A stretch of DNA of 15,472 bases from Chloroflexota bacterium. GTDB taxonomy: Bacteria > Chloroflexota > UBA6077 > CF-72. The stretch is from contig JAFAPL010000387.1 in assembly GCA_019247135.1 (NCBI GenBank), forward strand, positions 1-15,472. The letters are read 5' to 3'. The notes under the pieces were generated by a model. That model was given only the letters and a program-made list of their open reading frames with translations. It searched no databases and was not told the origin of the DNA. Shown piece by piece: positions 1-6,888 of this stretch (its first letter is position 1; every line of letters starts with the position of its first letter). The position numbers and the translations under genes were made by a program.

Positions 1-993
1 GTCCGCGGCGCCGGGAAGCGGCCCGTCGTTGCGGCGACGCCGGCCGAGGCGCTGGCGACACTCGAGCGTGAGGCGGTCGCGTCGCTCGCGATCATCGAGC
101 TGCGTTTGCCCACCGCGAGCGCTGGGCTGCGACTGGTCCGCAGAGTAAGGCAACGAATGCCCGAGCTCCCGCTCGCCGTGCTCAACCCGACCGGGGCACA
201 ACGCAGCCGCCTCGAACGTACCGTCGCACCCCCGTTGCTGTTCGTCGGTGATTCACTTGTTGATCAGCTTTCCCAGGTGCTCCGCGCCGACCTTGCGCAG
301 ACAGAATCCAGTCCGCCAACCGCCGAGACGATGCTGCACCGGCTGGAGCTACTGCTGGAGCGATACGTGCCGCTGCAACTGGCGGGCGAACGCGCCGCCG
401 CGCGATCGCTGATGCTGCAGGAAGGGCTCGCGGCCGGACTGAGCGTCGCGAACCTGTACCGATCCGTCCTCGAACCCGCCCAGTATCGGGTCGGAGACCT
501 GTGGGGCGCCGACCAGATCAGCGTTGCGCGGGAGCATCTCGCCAGCTCAGTGACCGAGGCCGTCATGGTCGACCTCGCCGCCTCGGCAGCGCGCGAACCA
601 GATACCGGAATGCGCGTCGTGGTGGCCTGCGTCCAGGGCGAACTGCACGACATCGGCGCACGCATGGTGGCCGATTTGCTCGAGCTCGACGGGTTCACGG
701 TGCGGTTCCTGGGTGCCGACGTGCCGACCGACAGTCTCGTGACCATCGTCGCCGAGGAGCTGGCGACTGTGCTGGTCGTGTCCGCGGCCATGGCGGAGCG
801 GCTTGTCGAGCTTCGGGTCGCGGTTGCCCGGCTGCGTCAGGCTTACGGTCGTGGTCTGCGGATCTTCGTCGGTGGGCAGGTCATGCAATGGGCCGCTGAC
901 GCGGTGCGTGCGCTGGAGGTGGACCTGGCGGCCGGTGACGCGCTGGAGACGCTGACGGCGGCCAGGCGGCTATTGACTCATGAGCCGGCGTGA
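1..993 (+). CDS. Receiver-like / cobalamin-binding (B12) sensor protein, 5'-partial
   Basis: The frame is open from base 1 to the TGA at 991-993, so the start lies outside the window; the TTG at 106 is not a convincing start. Counting from base 1, residues 8-75 read like the second half of a CheY-type receiver (alternating helix and strand, 'IIELRLP', 'LVRRVR'), but the phospho-acceptor Asp position is Glu33. Residues 100-195 form a helical B12-binding cap domain with W168, nine residues, then E178-H179, matching the W-x9-EH motif of CarH-type cap domains. Residues 202-330 are a B12-binding Rossmann domain with E214-x-H216-x2-G219, a variant of DxHxxG; H216 would be the lower axial cobalt ligand. 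By family it should bind a cobalamin and act as a cytoplasmic sensor or corrinoid protein. A light-sensing role is inference: the residue after the Trp is Gly, where CarH has a second His. A methyltransferase corrinoid protein is the alternative. Confidence 0.85.
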   Translation, partial: VRGAGKRPVVAATPAEALATLEREAVASLAIIELRLPTASAGLRLVRRVRQRMPELPLAVLNPTGAQRSRLERTVAPPLLFVGDSLVDQLSQVLRADLAQTESSPPTAETMLHRLELLLERYVPLQLAGERAAARSLMLQEGLAAGLSVANLYRSVLEPAQYRVGDLWGADQISVAREHLASSVTEAVMVDLAASAAREPDTGMRVVVACVQGELHDIGARMVADLLELDGFTVRFLGADVPTDSLVTIVAEELATVLVVSAAMAERLVELRVAVARLRQAYGRGLRIFVGGQVMQWAADAVRALEVDLAAGDALETLTAARRLLTHEPA

Positions 994-1121
994 CGCGTTT
1001 GTTTCGTACATCGGGGCACCGCGGTTCGTGTGCAGCTCAACCAGCCCGGTATTCTGACGGCGCCCCCTACCCGCATCAGGGCACCCGCAACTCTCGCGAT
1101 TAGCCGTTCCGGGAGGGCGGA
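994..1121 (+). promoter_or_regulatory. Intergenic leader of the SARP-like gene, with ribosome binding site
   Basis: This gap of 128 bases separates the B12 protein from the SARP-like regulator. A good Shine-Dalgarno sequence, GGGAGG, lies at 1111-1116, five bases before the ATG at 1122, which fixes that start. The 13-mer AGCTCAACCAGCC occurs at 1034-1046 and again inside the gene at 1198-1210. I see no clear -35/-10 pair and no terminator hairpin with a T tract. Confidence 0.5.
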
Positions 1122-1970
1122 ATGCACTCGGGTCTAGAGCTGGCAACCCAGGCCGGATCGGTCGGCGACTATGACGCGCCCGAACTCGACCTGTATGAGC
1201 TCAACCAGCCGGTGTTGTTGTGCCTCCTGGGGCAGATTCGTCTGATCGCCAATGGCCGGCAGGTATCGCTCAGAAGCGGCGGCAAGATGGTGGCCCTGCT
1301 GGTGCAGCTTGGTCTGGCCTCCCGGCATGGGGTGCGTCGTGAGGTACTGCTGAACGCGATCTGGCCCGAAAGCGAGCCATCCCTGGCGGGGCACGCGCTC
1401 AATACCCTGGTGCACAGGCTGCGGGATCTCGTGGCTGCCGCTCTGCGTGATGCGCCGCCCGTGATTCAAAGCTCGGGTTACTACCGGCTGAACGACGAGG
1501 CCGGCGTGTGCGTCGATGTAACTCGATTCAAATCGCTGGTAGCTCTGGGAGACCAGCTACGCGCGACGGGTGACGCTACTGCTGCCGCGCGGCTCTACCA
1601 ACGCGCGGTCGCGCTGTATCAAGGCAACCTGACAGTGCCCCACGATGCCGGCGCGCAGTCAATTCTGGAACGGGCCACCTTGCATGCGACATATCTCGAG
1701 TGCCTCATGCGCGTTTCCGATTCGCTGTTCGCGCGAGGCGACGTCACGACCTGTGCGGCACATGCACTTCAACTGCTTTCCAATGATCCCTGTCGGGAAG
1801 ATGCACACCGACTGGTGCTGCGCTGCTATGTCCGTCGCGGTGAACGGGCGCAAGCTCTACGGCACTATCGAGTGGTGTAGGAAATACTGCGCCAGGAGTT
1901 CGACGCCGAGCCGGAACCGGCAACAACCGCCTTGTTCAACGAGATTCGGCTCGACCCGGGCGCGGTCTGA
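1122..1970 (+). pseudogene. SARP-like BTAD transcriptional activator, interrupted by in-frame TAG
   Basis: The frame encodes 252 residues up to TAG at 1878-1880. Residues 31-125 resemble the OmpR-type winged-helix domain of SARP activators ('LLGQIRLIANGRQVSLRSGGK', then 'REVLLNAIWPE' and 'LNTLVHRLR'). Residues 130-252 are the helical BTAD domain ('VDVTRFKSLV', 'AARLYQRAVALYQG', 'CREDAHRLVLRCYVRRG'). Past the TAG the same frame continues to TGA at 1968-1970, reading 'EILRQEFDAEPEPATTALF' and so on. This is the normal BTAD C terminus, so the TAG most likely replaced a sense codon such as CAG. Such proteins bind promoter repeats and activate transcription in the cytoplasm. The truncated product loses only about the last 29 residues and could keep some activity. 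The target is unknown; it may once have controlled the genes just downstream. Amber suppression or a sequencing error are alternatives. Confidence 0.8.
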
Positions 1971-2105
1971 GACGCCTCGCCTGTGTAAGGTCAACCTGAT
2001 CGTACCGTACTGCGGCCGTTCGTTATCGCAACGTGAGCCATCCGTAACAGCGATGTCATAGTCGCGTGCCATCATGCGTTCTCGTTGGTCCTGGGCCGCG
2101 TCAAC

Positions 2106-2312
2106 ATGCCGGTGGAAAAGCTCAGCGATAAGCAATACGTCGTGCTATTGCTGCGCTTGCTCGTTGATGCAGATGGGGAGATCGTCTCGGGCGAGGCGGG
2201 CGGACCCGAAGAGCACAGTACCGAAATCGAGCGATGGGTTCGTTTCCGCGGATCCGATGGTCTGCTAGGCGCCGTCCACGAATGGCTGGCGGCGCGTGCG
2301 GGGCCAGCGTGA
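2106..2312 (+). CDS. Small hypothetical protein, 68 aa
   Basis: The frame encodes 68 residues starting at ATG 2106. I cannot name a family. The sequence has protein-like composition rather than the Arg/Ala-rich look of shadow frames. A hydrophobic strand or helix 'YVVLLLRLLVD' (residues 11-21) is followed by 'GEIVSGEAGG', an acidic linker, and a C-terminal part with 'WVRFRGSDGLLGAVHEWLA'. No transmembrane segment or metal motif is evident, and it looks like a small soluble domain. It lies 135 bases after the natural end of the SARP-like gene on the same strand and could be a small co-transcribed partner. The frame stays open upstream (TTG at 2085 is in frame), but ATG 2106 is preferred. No good ribosome binding site precedes it, so translation is uncertain. 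Confidence 0.45.
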   Translation: MPVEKLSDKQYVVLLLRLLVDADGEIVSGEAGGPEEHSTEIERWVRFRGSDGLLGAVHEWLAARAGPA

Positions 2313-2501
2313 GGAATTCCTTCAGCCTCCGTGATCGCGCGAGTATGTGGCAACCGCCTTGACTCCGGGACGCGACTCGCCGCGTGGCGAAGTCTGCAGC
2401 CTGGATGATCGCCATCTATTTCAAATTCGAGAAGGGGACAGACATCACGCTCATGGGACCCTGGCGCGACGAACATCTACCTCGACCGCGACATCATCAA
2501 C
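2313..2501. other. Gap with no convincing gene, possibly the decayed 5' end of the SMP-30 gene
   Basis: No frame here looks like a full gene. Just upstream of the GTG at 2502, bases 2472-2501 read 'NIYLDRDIIN' in the same frame as the SMP-30-like gene, and this runs naturally into its 'VDPSFGNL' start. That frame is open only back to a TGA at 2406-2408 and has no ATG. A different frame has ATG at 2405 ('MIAIYFKFEKG'), which might be the original N terminus if another frameshift lies between 2440 and 2475. This last point is inference. Confidence 0.3.
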
Positions 2502-3496
2502 GTGGACCCGTCGTTCGGTAACCTCACCTACGGCAACACGAACATCAAACGCATCTATCACAACCCAGAGGCGATCTGGCATGAGGGCCCGGCGTGGTCA
2601 GCTCAGGGCCGGTTTCTCGTCTGGAGTGACGTAGCGCGGAACATCCAGTGGCGCTGGATCCTCGACGACGGGCGCGTCACGGAGTACCGCAACCCGTCCA
2701 ACAACAGCAACGGCAACACGTTCGATTTTCAGGGCCGTCAGATTACGTGCGAGCACCTGTTGCGCCGCGTAATCCGCTGGGAACACGACGGCACCGTGAC
2801 TGTGATCGCGGATTCGTACAACGGGCAACGCCTGAATTCGCCGAATGACGTCGTTCCACATCCGGATGGCAGCATCTGGTTCACCGATCCACCATATGGC
2901 GGTCAGGAGCCAGAGGGCCAGGTTTACAAGCCCGGCGGTCCGTCGAACGAGAATGGTCACATCAACCCACGTATCGGCGGTGAGGATTACGCTCCTTACC
3001 CACTAACGTGTATCGAGCTGATCCAAGTGGCAAGCTCGACGTGGCCGTTAGCCAGGATCAGCTGCGAGATCCAAACGGGCTGGCTTTCTCGCCCGACTAC
3101 AAGAAGCTCTACGTCATCAGCACCGGCCAAGGTCCGGGCGACCAGGTCGGTGGGGACGGCAACGTCTACGTCTTCGACGTCAGCGGTGATAACAAGACCA
3201 GCAACATGCGGTTGTCCACCGATGTCACGGTGGATGGCATCAAGTGCGGTCCCGATGGTATCCGCGCTGACGTGGACGGCAATATGTGGATCTCCAGCAA
3301 TGCGGGTCCGCAGGGTCTGGGCTACAACGGCGTCACGGTGTGGAGTCCGCAGGGTCGGTTGCTCGGGCGCATTCGCGTACCGGAGGTCACAGCCAACCTT
3401 GCTTTCGGTGGTCTGAAGCGCAATTACCTGTTTATGGCTGCAAGCACGTCGATCTACTCACTACTATTGACGACGCAAGGAGCTGCTCCGGGCTGA
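2502..3496 (+). pseudogene. SMP-30/gluconolactonase family protein, split by a frameshift
   Basis: Two frames together give one SMP-30/LRE-like beta-propeller of about 330 residues. The first (2502 to about 2995) carries 'WHEGPAW' with the metal-binding Glu, 'VWSDVARN', 'NPSNNSNGNT', 'ITCEHLLRRV', 'NSPNDVV' and 'SIWFTDPPYGG'. The second (from about 2996, shifted by -1, to TGA 3494-3496) carries 'LPTNVYRADPSGKL', 'DPNGLAFSPD', 'LYVISTGQG', 'DGIRADVDGNMWISS' and 'NLAFGGLKRNYLFMAAS'. The order and spacing are those of lactone hydrolases that open sugar lactones, with divalent-metal ligands Glu, Asn and Asp. The shift fits loss of one base between 2981 and 2996, since the second frame meets a TGA at 2981. 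The first frame alone runs on to 3416 with an unrelated tail. GTG 2502 is the first usable start, but the true N terminus may lie upstream. The product is probably non-functional as it stands. Confidence 0.82.
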
Positions 3497-3596
3497 TTTT
3501 CGGATTGTGGACGCTTGATGGCCCGAAGCACAATCTGATGAACTGAACCGTTCTCCGCGGCGTTTCACCATCTCGACGCGCCGGCGTGCTGTGTAG
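3497..3596. other. Gap between SMP-30 and DUF4352-like pseudogenes
   Basis: No intact gene is seen here. In the frame of the downstream leader, bases 3543-3593 read as a basic stretch ending 'TISTRRRAV', then TAG at 3594-3596, then the hydrophobic segment described in the next entry. This could be the n-region of a signal peptide with a third lesion. It is only suggestive. Confidence 0.25.
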
Positions 3597-3991
3597 ATTG
3601 TCGTAGCTGTATTGCTGCTCTCAACCGGACGCTACTGCGCGAGTGGTTGCGACGGATCCCGGAAAGGTCGCACCTCCATCGGGATATCAGTTCTATCTCG
3701 CGGCTATCAGCGTGACAAATACGTCCATGGTCGGGCGCATGTTCCCCGCGCGCATGCGCCTGCGCGCTGTCGGGCCCGCGTCGGTGCCATATTTTGCGAT
3801 TGAAAACGCGTGCGGAGTGATTCCCAACGCTTTTTTCGGAAAGCGCCATTGCGCCAGGCGCGACGCAGATGGGCAACCTGTGCTGGACCGTCCAATCCCG
3901 CGACGCGGCGGCGCTCGTCATGTACGACGTACCACAATCCACCGACGCGAACGCGGATACCACACGCATCTATTTCGCCTTGCACTTCTGA
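3597..3991 (+). pseudogene. DUF4352-like secreted or lipoprotein domain, frameshifted
   Basis: No single frame is complete, but fragments in three frames line up in order. Bases 3597-3650 encode a hydrophobic leader 'IVVAVLLLSTG' with nearby Cys, like a lipoprotein signal. From about 3622 the next frame reads 'QPDATARVVATDPG', then 'PPSGYQFYLAAISVTNTS', 'MRLRAVGP', 'VPYFAIENACGVIPNAF'. After the T6 run at 3831-3836 the third frame reads 'SESAIAPGATQMGNLCWTV', 'QSRDAAALVMYDVP' and ends 'TRIYFALHF' at TGA 3989-3991. The pattern (G-x-Q-F strand, VTNTS, then a late G-x-L-C-W strand) resembles extracytoplasmic immunoglobulin-like DUF4352 domains. Removing one T from the T6 run joins the last two frames exactly. 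The family name is tentative and the role is unknown. It ends eight bases before the convergent AI-2E gene. Confidence 0.6.
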
Positions 3992-3999
3992 CACGCACG

Positions 4000-5079
4000 T
4001 CAGGCGCCCTGCTCATCGAGCAGTCGCTCGTGGTGGAGCTCGTCCACGACCACCGCCAGCGCCGCCGCCAGCGGAACGGCGAACAGCGCACCAGCCAGCC
4101 CCAGCAGCTCATAGCCGACCAGGACCGACACCAGCACGACCATTTCATTGAGCTTCACCACGTGCCCCATGACGCGCGGGATGAACACGTTGTTCTCGAG
4201 CTGACTCCAGACCAGCGCGAAGATGGTGGCGATGACACCGGTGGTCGGGCCCGCCACGAATCCGAGCAGGATCGTCGGCGCGGCGGACAGGAATGGTCCG
4301 ATGCCGGGAATCACCACGCACACGGCCCAGATCAGCGCCATTAGCGACGCGCCTGGGACACCGATCAACGCCAGCGCCACACCCGCGCCGATGCCAACGA
4401 TCACACACACGATCAGCTGCCCGAGGATCCACTGCCCCAGCCGCGACGAAATATTGGCGAGGATCCGGCGCGCACGCTCACGGCGCGTAACCGGCAGAAA
4501 CACCAGCAGGTAGTCGCGCATGGAGCGCCCGTCGACGGTCAGGTACAGGGCAATGAACAGCACGAAGATGACGTTGAGCACTCCGCCAAACAGCGCCACC
4601 ATGAGACCCGCGAGATTCAGCACCTGACTGGTCGCGTTCAACAGCCACTGGGCCAGCGCGCTGGTGCCGCCCAGCTCATCCCACGGGTCGATTTGCTGCA
4701 GGACCGACCAGCGATTGACGGCATACATGTGCCATTCGTTCAGCTTCGCCGCGAACTCGGGCGCCCGCTGGGCGAGGAGCGTGGCCTGGTCGAGCATCAG
4801 GCGCAGCAGGATGGAGCTGATCACCAGGAGGACGAGACCAAGGGCAACCCAGATCACAAGCACAACCAGCGCCGGCGGCGGACGCCATTGCCGGGCAACC
4901 GAGCGGCGTGGCCCAGTGAGGGCGTTGACCATCGGCGCCATGCCGGCGGCGATAATCGCGGCGGCGAATACCTGCAACAGGACCCACTTCAACTGCAGGC
5001 CCAGCAGCACCAGCGCGAGCAAGGCGACGACGAAGAGGCTGCCGCGATACAGCGCCCGCGTCAGGACCATCTCGTTCAT
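4000..5079 (-). CDS. AI-2E family transporter (PerM-like permease)
   Basis: This is a 359-residue polytopic membrane protein, normal length for the AI-2E exporter/PerM family. Two N-terminal membrane segments (about residues 14-30 and 32-55) are followed by a third (70-92), a soluble stretch (95-150), and a cluster of membrane helices (155-182, 220-245, 247-275, 280-292, 312-347). Family-like motifs are 'IPGIGPFLSAAPTILLGF' (257-274), 'QLENNVFIPRVMGHVVKL' (293-310) and 'GALFAVPLAAAL' (330-341). Members have been linked to export of small molecules or to ion antiport; the substrate cannot be read from sequence, and autoinducer-2 should not be assumed. The start ATG at 5079 is followed by a second ATG three codons later. 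It stands alone on the minus strand, divergent from the next gene across 143 bases and convergent with the broken DUF4352-like gene. Confidence 0.9.
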   Translation of the reverse strand: MNEMVLTRALYRGSLFVVALLALVLLGLQLKWVLLQVFAAAIIAAGMAPMVNALTGPRRSVARQWRPPPALVVLVIWVALGLVLLVISSILLRLMLDQATLLAQRAPEFAAKLNEWHMYAVNRWSVLQQIDPWDELGGTSALAQWLLNATSQVLNLAGLMVALFGGVLNVIFVLFIALYLTVDGRSMRDYLLVFLPVTRRERARRILANISSRLGQWILGQLIVCVIVGIGAGVALALIGVPGASLMALIWAVCVVIPGIGPFLSAAPTILLGFVAGPTTGVIATIFALVWSQLENNVFIPRVMGHVVKLNEMVVLVSVLVGYELLGLAGALFAVPLAAALAVVVDELHHERLLDEQGA

Positions 5080-5222
5080 GGTGTCCAGTACAGACTATCG
5101 CCGCGGCGGCCCCACCGGTGTCCCAGTCCAGGTGGACAGTGCCGCTGCGCTCGGCGGCTCAGCGCGGCATCGGAGAATCCCAGGTCCACACGTGACACAA
5201 TTGGGCCCCACAAGAGCTGCCA
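5080..5222. promoter_or_regulatory. Divergent intergenic region
   Basis: These 143 bases separate the starts of the minus-strand AI-2E gene and the plus-strand membrane-protein gene, so promoters for both should lie here. A short imperfect palindrome, GTCCAGGTGGAC, lies near 5126-5137. I cannot assign -10/-35 boxes with confidence. Confidence 0.4.
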
Positions 5223-5759
5223 ATGGGAGCTGCACCGGCGTCCGACATCCTCATCTTCGCCGTCGTCCTCGCGCTCCGGCTGTTGGTGCCACTGGCGATA
5301 CCGCGATATCCGCTACCGGGCATCCTCACAGCCTTCCTCCTGGACGCCGTCGACAACGGGATCTTTCAACGCTTCACCAATCTCAACCTCGACTTCTATC
5401 AGAGCTATGACAAGGCCCTCGACAACTACTACCTCACGATCGCCTATATCTCCACGCTGCGAAACTGGACGAACCGGTACGGATTCAAGGTCAGCCGCTT
5501 CCTGTTCTACTACCGCCTCGTCGGCGCGGTCGTGTTCGAACTATCAGGCGTCCAGCAGATCCTGCTGCTTTTCCCCAACACCTTCGAGTACTTCTTCGAC
5601 TTCTACGAACTGGTCCGGCTGCGGTCGCGCTCGTGGCGCTGGCCATTGGCCTCGTGGTCGGGTCGGTGGGTGCTGACGCATCGGCTGCCGCTTGGAAAAG
5701 GAGTGCTGAGCGCTTCAGGTCTCAAACACTCCGGCAATGACACGAGCTCAACTAGCTAA
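5223..5759 (+). CDS. Small membrane protein of unknown function, C terminus probably frameshifted
   Basis: The gene encodes 178 residues from ATG 5223. Residues 8-28 form a membrane helix; residues 30-50 are mixed hydrophobic ('LPGILTAFLLDAVDNGIFQRF'); residues 58-90 are rich in Tyr and Asn ('DNYYLTIAYISTLRNWTNRYG'); residues 92-130 contain another hydrophobic segment ending 'FPNTFEYFFDFYELVRLR'. I do not recognise a named family. From about residue 135 the sequence turns into a Ser/Arg/Trp-rich tail unlike the first part. Another frame from 5624 encodes a clean hydrophobic stretch ('VALVALAIGLVVGSVGADAS') ending at TGA 5738-5740, so a frameshift near 5615-5630 is likely and the native protein may end with a further membrane helix. 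The stop overlaps the convergent DedA-like gene by eight bases. Confidence 0.65.
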   Translation: MGAAPASDILIFAVVLALRLLVPLAIPRYPLPGILTAFLLDAVDNGIFQRFTNLNLDFYQSYDKALDNYYLTIAYISTLRNWTNRYGFKVSRFLFYYRLVGAVVFELSGVQQILLLFPNTFEYFFDFYELVRLRSRSWRWPLASWSGRWVLTHRLPLGKGVLSASGLKHSGNDTSSTS

Positions 5760-6888
5760 CTGAGCCCACGCTGACGTCGTGGTTGCTTGGAGCATACGAG
5801 TTGAAAATCGGATACATCAGCCCCAGGAGACTCCCGTAAAGCGCCCATAAGAGTGCTTCGGCCATCGCGGCGCTCAACCACCGCCACGGCGAATCGGCAC
5901 CCGAAGAGACCACCACTGGCAGCACCGAGAGCAGCGACATCCCCAGGGGAAAGACGGCAAAGAGCAGGCCTTGCTGCCAGTCGCGCAAGCGCGCCGCGTA
6001 GCGGTCCTCGAATCCACTGTACAGCACGCCCCAGGCAATCCCGAGCGCCGTCACCACCACGATCAACGTCAGCACGTACAGCAACTCGGCTGGAAAGCGC
6101 GACACCAGCGCGATGACCGTGCCGGACGGAGTCAGCAGTCGCCCGGCGATCGGTCCCGCAAGATAGATGAGTGCATTGATGATCGTCGTCGCGCCGCCGA
6201 CCGCAAGGACGCCGGCCAGCGCCCCGGCGCGCAGGCGGCGGCGGGGGCTGGAGCGTGGCCGCGCCGGCCGCGGAACAATGGCTTTGCGGGCGCGCACCAG
6301 CCAGACGAGCAGCGCTGCGATAGCGATCACGCGGACCAGGAGTCCGACTGGAAGCACAATTTGCTCGAGCGTGTCGACCACCGCCGGGCCGAACACGAAG
6401 CCCAACGCGAGCCACGCGCCGGTATAGATCACGGCCGCCAGGGTGACCGCCGGCCAGAATTTGCGGAACGGGAAACCCAGGACGGCGCAGACGACGACGA
6501 TGGCCAGACCCAGGCCAGGAACGAGCCGCGCGACGAAGATGGCCGGTTGGCCCCGCTCGTCGAGTTCAGCCTCGGCGCGCTGGAGCAGCTGCTCAGTCAA
6601 GCCGATGAAACGGCCGTAGCGGAGGAGGTCGCCAGGGCTGATCCAGCGCACCACCGCGAAGAGCAGGCTGACGCCGAAGGAGCTTGCGAGTGTGAGCGTC
6701 AGCCATGCGAGCCAGAGCGAAATCGTACCTTCGCGGGCCTGCGCACCAAGCAGCACCGCTAACAGCCCAATCGGTACGGGCAGCGGCACACCGGCTGATT
6801 TGACGAACTGGATGGCGGCGACGCTCAGCAGGCCGCGGCTGGCGGTGAAGGTGACCAGCCCTGACCAGACTTCTTCCAGCTCATCCAT
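5752..6888 (-). CDS. DedA/VTT-domain membrane protein with an extra C-terminal membrane domain
   Basis: At 378 residues this is well above the roughly 200 of plain DedA proteins. Residues 1-200 match the DedA/VTT fold: an early re-entrant-like segment 'SAGVPLPVPIGLLAVLLGAQAREG' (31-54), 'GDLLRYGRFIGL' (86-97), and the signature 'FVARLVPGLGLAIVVVCAVLGF' (118-139). Family members act in lipid scrambling or carrier-lipid recycling at the inner membrane and in proton-dependent homeostasis. The acidic residue often found in the 'P-x-P-x-D/E' part of the first re-entrant loop appears as Gly41 here. Residues 215-378 add about four further helices (224-246, 255-289, 306-328, 338-361) of unrecognised type, joined by an Arg/Pro-rich cytoplasmic linker (198-220). 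The start ATG 6888 is divergent from the lipid kinase, and the two may share a promoter region and a lipid-related role. Confidence 0.8.
   Translation of the reverse strand: MDELEEVWSGLVTFTASRGLLSVAAIQFVKSAGVPLPVPIGLLAVLLGAQAREGTISLWLAWLTLTLASSFGVSLLFAVVRWISPGDLLRYGRFIGLTEQLLQRAEAELDERGQPAIFVARLVPGLGLAIVVVCAVLGFPFRKFWPAVTLAAVIYTGAWLALGFVFGPAVVDTLEQIVLPVGLLVRVIAIAALLVWLVRARKAIVPRPARPRSSPRRRLRAGALAGVLAVGGATTIINALIYLAGPIAGRLLTPSGTVIALVSRFPAELLYVLTLIVVVTALGIAWGVLYSGFEDRYAARLRDWQQGLLFAVFPLGMSLLSVLPVVVSSGADSPWRWLSAAMAEALLWALYGSLLGLMYPIFNSYAPSNHDVSVGSVS

Noticed and set aside
3643..4344. Plus-strand open frame of 233 codons running from the DUF4352-like region into the permease gene
   Set aside because: Only the first part (to about 3836) is protein-like; the rest is antisense to the AI-2E gene and His/Arg/Gln-rich.
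4693..5676. Plus-strand open frame of 327 codons
   Set aside because: Antisense to the AI-2E gene, then out of frame with the membrane-protein gene; low-complexity Arg/Ser composition.
5971..6762. Plus-strand open frame of 263 codons opposite the DedA-like gene
   Set aside because: Arg/Gln/Asp-rich mirror of a hydrophobic membrane-protein gene, a usual shadow effect.
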